Positions 38,435 to 49,500 of a stretch of 64,000 nt of DNA are shown here, piece by piece. The position numbers and the translations under genes were made by a program. Under the pieces are notes generated by a model that was not told where the DNA came from, searched no databases, and saw nothing but the letters and a program-made list of their open reading frames with translations. Source of the stretch: Owenia fusiformis (taxonomy: Eukaryota > Annelida > Polychaeta > Sabellida > Oweniidae); the NCBI GenBank assembly GCA_903813345.2, contig CAIIXF020000010.1:17559181-17623180 (forward strand), read 5' to 3'. Each line of letters starts with the position of its first letter. The first letter of the stretch is position 1.

Positions 38435-41400
38435 TCACTTAAGGATAGGCTTCTCATATTTTGGTACTTGGCCATATGTGACGATGGTGGCGATCAGCAT
38501 AATAAATACGAAGCAATACAGGAGAAGTTTGTCGAGAACCATCGCAAGTTGTTGCCACTCCAGTTTCACCTCATTGTCTTTATCCTGAAAAAGACAATCG
38601 TCTTAAACAGTTAAACATTAACACTCGCTTACCAGTTTAATTTTCAATGAAACTTCTAATGAACGGCTAAGACTGCCAAACATATTGTCAACGTACAGTG
38701 TCAAAAATACAAACGTTAGCACATTATATACGAAACTTATTATTTCGGACCAAGAACTACGAATCTGTTTTTAAAAACAAAATCTGCTAAAAATGTTCAT
38801 TTTCATGTAAATTCAAATACACTTCTAGAATAGTAATCATTTCCATATATGATAAAACTATTCTTTGTAAATGCACCCTCCGATCACATTTCATTTCGGA
38901 CATTTCGCATGAAAAGGAAAGCTTATAATACATAAGGCATAATTGGATAAACGTGTTGACAACTTATTGTGTTCTTTAACTACACTTGGTCGGAAGGTAC
39001 CATTACGTGATGAATGTCAGACTCAGGTAGCTAGCCAAGCTAATGACAAACAGCTGCACGTACAGTATACACATAATAATTATATTGTTGCGAACTGAAT
39101 CAATATTTTTCGTCCTTCTATATAGTTTCGAAAACTTGCAAGAAAACGTCAGGAATGTCAACTTCAACAGTTGCATGTGCTTTAGAAACACATGTGTAAT
39201 ATTTTCGTTATGTGACAATGAACAAGTTTTATTTAAAGAAGTCATATCTTGCAACGGCTCATTACGACTTACATGAACATCCATTCAGGAGGAACACGCA
39301 AAATAATGATTATATGACACTCAAATGCACTATGAATCAGAGGATAGATAATAGGGAGGTTTTAGCTACCCATTAGAGAGGTTAACCTACATGTTTTAAA
39401 GTGAAATTGTATGCGAATATCGAAAGTGTAATATTATGCCTCCGATGGATTACTTTCCATTTTTCAATTGTTTTTTTTCATGGGACCTTAAATTAAAAGT
39501 TTAGACCTTTATACTCAATCTATCAGGTGAATACTTCGAAGGGAGAAATCAACCACCAGAGGTCCATATTTCTGTATACGTTCATGTACAAGTTCTCTTA
39601 GAATGTGGAGCTTAAGCTACACGCAGGATTTGTACGTGAACGTGAAGAATTATGGTCCTCTAGGGACTAGATCTCCCCATGGTAGTAATTACTTGCCCAA
39701 TTGAAAATAAAGTTAACAAAGAAAATAGTTTTAATAAGATCACCGAAAAAAATATTGAGAGGAGGATAGTAATCCCTGCAGGGGGTCACAATACGTCCAT
39801 GTTCTTTTTAAAACGTGTAGCTTAACGCCCCTATTGTGTAGCTCAACCTCCCTTTTTTCAAAAGAACGTGGTGTACGTGAACAGATAATATTATAACCTC
39901 AAGGGATTACTACCCGCTCTTAATTGTTTTTTTCCAGGGACCTAATTACAACAATTTTCTTTATACATTTATAATTAATCAATCTGTCAAGTAAATACTG
40001 CGAAGGGGGAGATTTAATTCCTATAGGATCATAATCCTACATGTATACGTTCATGGACAAGGTCTTAAGAACGTGTAGTCTAACATGCATGTTCGGTGAT
40101 CATGACATTGCGTAGTAATTTAAGAAACAAGTTGTTGTTACCTCAGCACTTATTCTTTCTTTGGTTTCTTCCATATTTGACAAGATTCGAGATAGCAAGA
40201 AGTTTTTCTCCAATTTCGACTCGATATGAAGTTCCTCAGATTTAGAATCATGTAATATTATTGACTCTGCAATGGAGGCTTTGTGAGCGGCCCTCGGTTC
40301 ACCCCCTTGGCTTTTATCTAATATTGCTGTTTGCGTGGTAGTTGGTTCGGGAGAAAGAGAATGTCGCCTTGGTATTTCCGTCTTAAGTTCTGCTACTGAC
40401 GTTACGTTTGGACGACATTCACTGTGTTGGTCATGTAAGGAACCCGCTCTCGACTTTGATTTGGAGATGTCCAGGAATGACGAGAGTACTGCGTTTTGAG
40501 TCGTACTAAGGACAGGTTTCAATTCGCTCTCATATTCCGTCAACTGAAAATAACATGACATAACAATGACGGTGGCTTTATTATCTTGTTCAGCGAAATT
40601 AGATCACCCCCTACCATTAGACTATCATCTCTAGTAGTTAATGTGAATTGAAAGGAATTGTATCTCTTTGCAAGCTTATTTCTCTCTTGATATGATAGAT
40701 ATAATCACTTAACAAGTTCTGGAAAGAAAAAAGGTAATTGTTTTGCAATTCTTCTGACTTTTCCAGTTCAAATATTCTACATTCGGACAAAGAAAGAACG
40801 AGACTTACTTTAGACTTATGTTCCTCATCGGAAGTAATTTGTTTACTCAAACACATGAATCGAGCTATATTATGAAGAAATATCATTCTAATGATATGTG
40901 GCATTTCCGTGTGGTTGTCATGGGAACCGTTGAAGTGTATATGTAGAATCCCGAAAGTCGCCAACAATGAAGCAGTTACAAGACCGATTGTGATGGCAAA
41001 ATACTCTCCTGGAATTAAATAATATGTAAATATTGATCAGATTAATTATATGGACATAGCATTAGTCTTGTATGTATTTTATTCTAGATTTCACACACAT
41101 CCTGATGCCGTTTTTTTTTTTCATTTGTTTTTTTGCCGATATGCGACCGTGTTCACCCACTCGGCTTCTTCGTTTAAATATATTGATAACCGAGCGTACA
41201 AGTGCGAGGATGAGTTTTAACAGCTATTGTCAAATTATGCTCACCAATGAGTGGAATGACTTCTCCAGCTGGCAAGAGTCTGGCAAGCAACAAGAGATAC
41301 ACCGTCAACGACAGAAATATAGTTGTTCCTAAAATATATACATTTGTGAAATCAACTAGGCGAAGTGTAGATGAATTAAATCTATTTTTCTACATGTTTC

Positions 41401-44400
41401 TTTAACAACTTTTGGGAAGGTAACTTACAACATGGGCCGTCAAAGTCGCATTGAAGTTAGCGTCGCAGAAGGGATCAAATGTGAATGTAAGATTTTCATA
41501 ATTGTGTGCTTGAATTAGAGTCTCTTGTTCACTGTACTTACCAAGAGTAATTCGTTCTGTCGAATCACACGGGAGATAAAACTGTGTACACGTCAACATC
41601 GCTATCATGATGTTTGGAAACAAAAGGTAGAAAACGTAATAATTGGGCTTACGTCTGATTGTTATGAAGAACTTAACGTTGTAATACGGGTTGGGACAGC
41701 AACCATAACGCATGACGTTGCTCTCCGCTGTCATTTCTACAAGACCCCATTCTGAATTCATAATATAATTTGAGAGATCCGCTGGAGAGTGATCGCGTAA
41801 ACTAAGTTCAAGAGACAGCCCGTCATATGCCCAGGATCCAAACTTTAGTTCACATGTCTGCTCGTCAAACGGGAAGTTTCGTATCTCTATTCCGCAGAAT
41901 GTATGATAGATGGCAGGATACAGAAACGTCACGTTACCATCATACGTCACGTACACTACGATATCTTCGAACATTGGCTTGGTTTCATCAGCTGCACTGA
42001 AATAATTTATCATCTTATCAATCTTCAAGTTTGATACGTATACCCGAGTGTGTAAGTAAAGATTAAGATTAATCAGGTCCCCGTGTAACGTTGTAATCTA
42101 TCTATTGTAATTAGTTCTTTCCTGCTTTCGTGTCTCAGTTAGTTTCACACTACTTTTTCCACCTTTTCCAATCAACATTGTGATCGCATTCATCAAGACA
42201 GGTCAATCAACTCAATTAAACGATACTTTATCAATGTAATAAGCATTATAATATGGTCATCACAATATGAAAAATGACCACTTATATGTCTCTTCTAATA
42301 TCTTTAAAAAGTTATATAAAAATAAAATGGCATTTTCAGGTTACCTCGTATTGATAGAGAGGCAGTGGTGTGGTGTGGTGTAGCTTGGTGTGGTGTGGGA
42401 AGAACAAAATGGATTTCGTGTTTGGATATAATGTAAATACGTTATATTTTAATAGTTGTGACATAGTAGACTAGGCACTAACCTGTTGTATTGAATAATG
42501 TCTGGCACCCACATCTTTTTGTAAGGTACATGTATAAGCTCAATATCGTCATAGTCAATCGGATTCCAGATGAAGTGCTCGTCTTTCCAATACTAAAAAC
42601 GTAACAGAATGTAACGTTATTCTTATAACCTATTCCAGCTTGATATTTGAGCACTTATTTAAGTCTAAAGTAGTAGTTAATATTTAGAACATACATGCAG
42701 ACAACCGATCATAAGAAAGATACAATATTCTAACATTTTGTTCATGTATAAAATACTATAGTTAAGTGTATGTGTGAACATAGGTTTGGTTCAAGAAAAA
42801 TAATGTGACAAAAATCAAACTGAATATAGCTGAGAATAAGATCTTCTAATTGTTAGTCCCCAATTCTTGATAACAGACTAAATGATAAAAAAAATCTTCA
42901 ATTCTCCATTGTCCATACTGGAACCTCGCAATGTCAAAAATGAAAAAATCATTGCCATATGAGTGAAATTCAATGCCCTTACCTACATCATGGCCATATG
43001 AGTGAAATTCAATGCCCTTACCTACATCATGGCCATATGAGTGAAATTCAATGCCCTTACCTACATCATGGCCATATGAGTGAAATCCAATGCCCTTACC
43101 TACCTCATGTCCATATGAGTGAAATTCAATGCCCTTACCTACATCATGGCCATATGAGTGAAATTCAATGCCCTTACCTACCTCATGGCCATATGAGTGA
43201 AATTCAATGCCCTTACCTACCTCAGGGCCATATAAGTGGAATTCAATGCCCTTACCTGCCTCATGGCCATATGAGTAAAATTCAATGCCCTTACCTACCT
43301 CAGGGCCATATAAGTGGAATTCAATGCCCTTACCTACATCATGGCCATATGAGTGAAATCCAATGCCCTTACCTACATCATGGACATATGAGTGAAATTT
43401 AATGCCCTTACCTACATCATGGACATATGAGTGAAATTCAATGCCCTTACCTACATCATGGCCATATGAGTGAAATTCAATGCCCTTACCTACATCATGG
43501 TCATATGAGTGAAATTCAATGCCCTTACCTACATCATGGCCATATTAGTGAAATTCAATGTCCTTACCTACATCATGGTCATGTGAGTGAAATTCAATGC
43601 CCTTACCTACCTCAGGGCCATATAAGTGGGATTCAATGCCCATACCTGCCTCATCCATACGCTGGTTGTTAGGATCTGGCTTGTTTCGTCCTGTAATTTT
43701 AAATTGGGATTGGTTAACATGACAAGATCGTAACCAGTAGATAAGTTGGATGGGATGTGCTACTTTTAAATTGTGGCGGGTGTTCCGCTCAACTTAAATA
43801 TGAATCCCATTAAAGTAGGCATGATGGGGCCAATTTTAGAAAGCTTTGTACCCTGTCCCAGAGTCTGTGTCAAATTGCACATATTACATACATATTAAAC
43901 TCAGAGGTATTTGAAGTTTATCACTCCTTCATATAACCACGTACAGGGTGAGCCAAAACATCCACATTTTAGGATTGATAGCAAAATTAACAAAAACTAT
44001 TGACGTTTTCGGCTCACCTTGTATATTTGCACATTAAGCAAAATATATTTTTTCTGCGTCATTGACTCATTAATAATAGATAAAACATACATAATTACTA
44101 GGTTTGAACTATATTAGGAAAAGTATTCCATTCGATATCAGGTTTACCAAATCTATGATCTGTTTGAGGGCAATTCCAAACTTTTCCACGATTGGCATCG
44201 ATGCGTTCTTAACTGGTCTAACTGCATTGTCATAATTTTCAAACAATTCCGCAAGGAGACGTTCGTTAGCTGTAACGTTTCCTATGCCTGCTACTATCGT
44301 CAGATTCGTCACACCTGAAAATGAAAACAACTATCCCAGTGGCAAGTTTGAAATACTAACGAAATCATTGTTTTTGAAATAGTCTGTCAGTGATGCCTAT

Positions 44401-44727
44401 TCTGATGACTGTTAATTCCTTATGGATTTTGATACCTTGAAAACAACGTGACATTTCTTTCACTCAAAATTACTTCTTTCTCATTGTAGGCCAAAGGTCA
44501 AAGAAAATTCTCTTTTTGGAAAGACAGAACATCGATCAAGTTCTACATTTACGTCTTCTGTATCATGATCCTTATTCCCGATCATTTCCATTTGCAACTA
44601 TGTACGAAAGATATGTAATTATACAGCTCAGAATCCTACACATTTATCAAGCAATACAAATCAATCTTACTTTTAGATCGAATACATTACCATGTAAAAT
44701 TATGATGGCCGATAAAATATTTTTCAT
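38435..44727 (-). CDS. Nicotinic acetylcholine receptor alpha-type subunit, nine exons
   Basis: Exons on the minus strand: 44691-44727, 44148-44314, 43646-43690, 42483-42592, 41542-41996, 41245-41328, 40809-41008, 40142-40543, 38435-38584. GT-AG borders and phases all close to 549 aa. Residues 1-13 (MKNILSAIIILHG) with the next hydrophobic stretch form the signal peptide. The ligand domain has the Cys loop C154-x13-C168 with NFPFDEQ, loop-A VPDIIQYN, loop-B GSW(175)AYDG and loop-C Y217-G-C219-C220, so it is an alpha-type subunit. M1 lies at about 240-262, M2 at 268-288, M3 at 301-325, a long intracellular loop at about 330-505, and M4 at about 519-538. E267 (-1') and L277 (9') fit a cation channel gate. 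Position 20' is Arg288 instead of the usual acidic residue. By family it forms pentameric plasma-membrane channels. Intron 3 begins at a donor amplified into a minisatellite. Confidence 0.93.
39440..40090. repeat. Divergent tandem duplication of about 456 bp in the last receptor intron
   Basis: Two related stretches begin near 39449 and 39905, sharing GGATTACT, CAATTGTTTTTTT-like, GGGACCT, ATACGTTCATG and AAGAACGTGTAG-like strings in the same order. They are clearly diverged. The block lies between the exon for the intracellular loop and the M4 exon. Confidence 0.5.
42952..43660 (-). repeat. 39-bp minisatellite carrying 17 copies of a 5' splice site
   Basis: About 18 tandem units of exactly 39 bp. 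On the minus strand each unit contains ATG(A/T)(G/T)TAG|GTAAGGGCATTG or a close variant. The unit nearest the exon is the real splice junction, ATGAGGCAG|GTATGGGCATTG, at 43646. The extra donor-like borders fall at 43607, 43568 and so on down to 42983, all in steps of 39 (624 bp = 16 x 39). The repeat is therefore an amplification of the exon 3/intron 3 boundary. On the plus strand the array reads as an open frame of 13-residue repeats (MSEIQCPYLHHGH) because 39 is a multiple of three; I do not regard it as coding. Confidence 0.93.
43944..44031. mobile_element. 88-bp minimal TIR element, TA target site
   Basis: Ends CAGGGTGAGCCAAAAC and GTTTTCGGCTCACCTTG are inverted repeats, with TA outside on both sides. 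The ends resemble those of the 617-bp element at 51378-51994, so this is likely an internally deleted mariner-type relative. It lies in the receptor intron between exons 2 and 3. Confidence 0.75.
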
Positions 44728-44957
44728 CTCCAGTTTTCAAAAAAATCCGCCAAATACCAAGGAGTATGTTGTGACGTCATATTATTATGTTAAATAATTA
44801 CCTTCAATTCTAGAGATCTCGTCCTATCCAAATCAGACGTAAAACGAATTAACGAAGTAAAACACTTGGGAAACTTTTATAGCTCCACACTTTCTGCTAA
44901 AGTTAAAGTCATCACGGCTTGCCAAACTTTAAGCTCGAGCTTTGCCAGTTTAGTAGG

Positions 44958-45148
44958 CAGGGGCGGATCTGGGAACCAACAAGGGGGGGGGGGCAAATCT
45001 CAGGTCAGAGAAAAAAGATTTTGGGCCCCTAAAACTGCAAAGTGGTCCCAAATTTTGAAAATGTTTTTGAAATTAAAAAATAAGGCCTTACAAGGCCCAG
45101 TTATGACCAAAAAGGCCCACACAAGGGGGGCGGGCCCTCAGCCCTCAG
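44958..45148. mobile_element. Truncated MITE copy (CAGGGGCGGATC end)
   Basis: It starts CAGGGGCGGATCTGGGAACC followed by AACAAG and a G run, as does the copy at 45293. It shares the AAGGCCTTA and TATGACCAAAAAGGCC words but lacks a clear right terminal repeat, so it is 3'-truncated or rearranged. Confidence 0.6.
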
Positions 45149-45292
45149 GTTTCAGATTCATCACTAAAACGTTGCAAGACCAATCCAAATGGACAAAAAC
45201 AGACTTAACCTTACGAATGCTTGGTCTAAAAAACATTGAATCAATGATAGAAAGTAAAAACTTACTCTTTTTAGGACGCCTTATATACATCT

Positions 45293-45600
45293 CAGGGGCG
45301 GATCTGGGAACCAACAAGGGGGGGGGCCCAAACTTGTGGTCTGAGAAAAAAATTTTGGGCCCCATAAACCCAAAAGTGGGCCCAAATTTTGAAATTTTGA
45401 GGCCCATTTTCTTCAAAATTTGGCCTAAAATTAACAAATAAGGCCTTATAAGGCCAATTTATGACCAAAAAGGCCTACTTTTTGGGGCCTTAAAGCCTTT
45501 TTAGGCTCAAAAATTTTTTTGGGCACAATTTTCTTTTTCTGGGCCCACCCAAGGGGGGGGGGGGCGGGCCCCTGGGCCCCCCCCCCCATATCCGCCAGTG
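45293..45600. mobile_element. MITE (CAGGGGCGGAT / ATCCGCCAGTG ends) inserted in a retrotransposon remnant
   Basis: Ends CAGGGGCGGAT and ATCCGCCAGTG are inverted repeats apart from two bases. CATCT lies directly outside on both sides (45288-45292 and 45601-45605), a likely target-site duplication. The 308-bp interior has GGCC-rich words and long G and C runs near 45552-45588. Sequence and ends match the element at 16103-16336. End sequence suggests a hAT-like origin, although a 5-bp duplication is shorter than the usual 8. Confidence 0.7.
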
Positions 45601-46520
45601 CATCTGAAGCACACTCATTTGGCGAAACAAGTGTTTCTTACCAGACTACATTTAAATGAGACGTCCCCTTCTCAGAAAGGATTTATTGTAGAGTCGTTCA
45701 AAAAGGATTTTCGAGAAAACCCCTTCTGTGTATCAGTGAAAGGCCTCTCTAGCTTATGTTTTACAGACAATTCAAAAGTCTTGGCAATTCTACTACCTTT
45801 CTTGTGAACTGTTGTGGAACTTTTAAATATTGATCTTACTGTACCACTCCATTTTAGAGTGATGCAAATATTTTTAAAGAAATGTGACTTTCCACCACTT
45901 TTTGTGATTTTTTAATAGATACGTTCTTACTTGTCATTGACATTTTAGATGTGGATTGTTTTTGTTGTTTTTGTGTGTTTTTGTTATTGTCTTAGATTTT
46001 TAGATGAGTTTTTGTGTCGTTGTTTTTGGTTAATTTTAAAATATTTTTAAAATGGGTAATAAAGAGATATAATATAATAAACAAGGCTACTTAAATTTTG
46101 AAGGCATGAAGGAATCCCAAAAAATTCAGAACGGCTCCTGGAAAACATGTTAACAATACCAGCTCAATGTACCCAAGTGATTGATTTACTTCTAAAAATA
46201 ATCCAATGTCAAAAAAATATTTGCCAACGTTCTTCGGCGCTTTTTCTTCTCTTTCATTTTTCATGAAGGTATGATCATGAGTATACGTCTATTAGGTTTT
46301 TTCTAGATTTGATCAAGAAGTGGAAAATGCAAGTGTATGATGGCTACATCTATAAAGGTCTTCATCATTTAGACACAAATCTCATTTCTTTTCAATCTGC
46401 TTTCGAATTATTCACGTTTGGCATATCGAAAGTTTACAAACAACTAAAATGTTTTATTGTTCGGTAATGCTTGGCATTTTATTACGCTCAATCTCTTTTT
46501 CTGATACTTTAAACTAATAG

Positions 46521-49500
46521 CTACAACTCGTCTTTCGTAATGTCAGCTTGTTTTTTTCGCTGCTTTAGAATGATATTCTCCATTCCATCAAGCCATTTTT
46601 GAAGGGCCGTCTTTCTTTGTTCCTCTGTAACTCCTTCTTCCGTATCTTCAGTAAGAATATCAATGTTGAACCATTTGTTGTAGTGCTGCAAAGAGACAGA
46701 AATTGTGCTAAAATAATTACGACCTTTAATAACGATTAAACGTTTTGAATACATATTACTATGTCTGGTATTTCCCACAATGCTCGATCTACTAAAATTG
46801 CTATTTTTGTTAATTTCTCATATAAATTACAAAATATTGTTTCCAATGGAAAATTAAAGAGATGGCTTCGAGATCTATTGTTCATACATAGAACCTGCGT
46901 TAACAATACATATTTTACCTCTTGGTAAGTGGAGTTCATGAGACCTATCTGTGGAGTTAGGTGACTAATACCATCAAACTGCTTTTTCCACAATTCAGGA
47001 ATCTGTATTAGAATAAAATATACGATGTATTCACGAAATCGAATCTTTGAGACTTTAAACTACACGTATGGGATCAATATAGGATATACCCGATGTAATT
47101 CAATGACTGACAGTTAGCTTGATTGCGCCAGTCTGAATTTTAGGATCATGATCGCCAATACAAATATTAATAGTATTTAGTATTGCCCTTGATTTTGATA
47201 ACATTTCAAAATGGGAATATTATACCCAAATTTAACTATTATTTTCTACCTTATACAATTCCTGGGGGTCAATCCAGACGAATCTAAATAACTCATGGTC
47301 CGAGTTTGCTTTCACTAATTTCTTGTACTGAGCAAATATTCGCTTCCCATCTTCAGTATCTGGGATTGATGCCAAGATGAACACTTGCTCCCTGGTTCTG
47401 CTATCGTACTACAAAACATGATCAGATTCGACAATGATATACCCATTAAGTTAAATATCAAGATTGCAATGTGATCTGTTAACCATTGATTGATATGTTA
47501 TGTCGATAAGGAGGCAGGTGTGGTTGTTGAATTACATACGTACATGTTAAGCCTAAACCAACAGGTTTAGAATTATATGAGTTCTATACTATTTTGTACA
47601 ATAGAATTATATGAGTTCCATACCATTTTGTACAATAGAAATATATGAGTTCCATACCATTTTGTACAATAGAATTATATGAGTTCCATACCATTTTGTA
47701 CAATAGAATTATATGAGTTCTATACCATTTTGTACAATAGAATTATATGAGTTCTATACCATTTTGTACAATAGAATAATATGAGTTCCATACCATTTTG
47801 TACAATAGAATTATATGAGTTCTATACCATTTTGTACAATTTTATATGCGTTCTTTACCATTTTGTACAATAGAATTTTATGAGTTCTATACCATTTTGT
47901 ACAATAACCTTTTCATATTTTGGGTAGAATTCGTATACCGTGGCCTAAAAATTAATATAATGCAATATAATAGTAATGTTGTCAATTACTACAATGACTT
48001 AACATTTGTCAGAGACACCACGTCTGCATCATAGGCCCCGGGAACATGTCGACTCGATTTTTTATACATGTTTCCGGGGCCTATGGTCTGCATCATCCAT
48101 CAGACTTACCCATAATGTGTTCATATCAACCATCGGCGTCACTTTGTGTGGGGAAATACGCAACTCGTGTGTCAGAAAGTCGACAAATTCGTTGTTGTCG
48201 GACTTCTGAAAAAGATATGACCGCAATAAAACAATTTCGACCCATCGATCAACGACGTTCGTACTAAGGGGCTGAGATGACCTTGACCTAAATGCGGTCT
48301 TTGACGGTGACAAAGGCATACTGAGAATATAAAACTCAAAGAGCAATATTAAATTCAATGATTCCATTAAATAATTTGACCAAATGGTTCGTAATCCCTC
48401 AGTCAAACAAAACTGGTTCTCATTTTTCCTTCGGATTTACTTAATAGATTAGTGTAGCTCACCGTAATTGAAATTGTTCACTTACTAATTTGATATCGGG
48501 GCAAATGATCGGCTTTGTCTCAAACGGCCTGTACAAAATAATGCCTCCTTCATTTTTAATTTTAAGTTTCCCAGCAGTCTGTAAGAAATAACATTTACAA
48601 AATATGACTTCGGATTTTGAATTCAGAACTGCAATATAGTGCAGTGAGGGCAGAATAAGAGCTTACCAATAGACTAGATGCGAGTAGAAATAATCTCGAT
48701 TTACGTCACTAAATATTCAAAATCCAGTAAAAATGATGTCATATTTGAAATCTACATGTAACAGTACATCTAGAAATATGGTCTCGAAAATTGTTTATCA
48801 AGTTTGAAAACTTTTTTGTTGTTGAAAATATGACTTCAAGTTCGGGGAGATTCCCCATGTTGTAAAATCACAAAAAGTGAAATATATATTTTCTTATATT
48901 GGGCATTTTCTTTTACTGAGCATATTTTAATTTGCATAACCATTAGATGCATAAGGGTGATATAAAAGTTGAACTTCTAATATCAATGAATATTGAGTTA
49001 AAGTGAAATTTCCATAATACCCGCCATGCTATTTGGCCCGAATGAGCCACCTGGTGGTGAGACTTGTAACTACCTACTCGCATCTGAGTTATTACATGTC
49101 ACTCGCTAATAATATGTAAAATAAAATCTAGTTTAATGAAACATAGCTGATACCCCTCCTTCATAAAAACGTTCGAAAGAATTTTACTTAAAACATAGAA
49201 CGTTGTTATCTTGTCGAAACTCCTATTATATAAAAACACGTTCTGTTTGTAATCCTATGTAACGAATATAAAATGAGTCAATACCATTTACATCTCAAAT
49301 AACATGCACTAATTACGTTATAAAACATGTATAAAGTACATCAGCCGGCATCGGATCGGGTCCTTAAGTGTATTCTAATTTATTATATCACTGTCATATT
49401 CCTCATTCTCTGATTAGTCCATTCCAACACGTGACTAAGAAATAGCAAGCGATATTCAACGGATATTACCAGTCCAACTTGGTCCAGTAATATTTTAATT

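Larger units (their letters stand above)
44835..46080 (+). pseudogene. Non-LTR retrotransposon 3' remnant (reverse-transcriptase C-terminal region)
   Basis: Three stretches read in one direction like the C-terminal part of an invertebrate non-LTR retrotransposon polyprotein. The first, at about 44850-44957, has KHLGNFYSSTLSAKVKVITA. The second, at about 45149-45292, has LRMLGLKNIESMIESKNLLF followed by LGRL. The third, at about 45606-45805, has HLAKQVFLTRLHLN and SFKKDF. They are separated by two MITE insertions, at 44958-45148 and 45293-45600. After the frame ends at 45807 comes a T- and AT-rich tail ending in AATAAAGAGATATAATATAA, as expected of a 3' end. The copy is a dead fragment without the reverse-transcriptase core or endonuclease. 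Family assignment is by recalled similarity and is moderate in confidence. Confidence 0.6.
44728..46520. other. Receptor upstream region, occupied by mobile-element remnants
   Basis: This 1.8 kb lies between the receptor start codon and the stop codon of the calsequestrin-like gene, both on the minus strand. It must include the receptor promoter and the 3' UTR of its neighbour. Most of it (about 44835-46080) is a plus-strand retrotransposon remnant with two inserted MITEs. I could not point to a core promoter. Confidence 0.55.

Noticed and set aside
42959-43672. Plus-strand open frames of 147 and 81 residues made of MSEIQCPYLHHGH repeats
   Set aside because: The frame stays open only because the repeat unit is 39 bp. 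The array lies in a receptor intron on the other strand, begins at that gene's splice donor, and has no promoter or non-repeat coding sequence attached.
44866-45441. 191-residue plus-strand open frame
   Set aside because: It runs through two MITE copies and retrotransposon pieces; the Gly/Pro-rich parts are translated transposon G and GGCC runs.
47569-47905. 34-bp array considered as a third splice-site-derived minisatellite
   Set aside because: Its unit has only a weak GGTATAG word, does not match either neighbouring exon border and is not adjacent to a donor.
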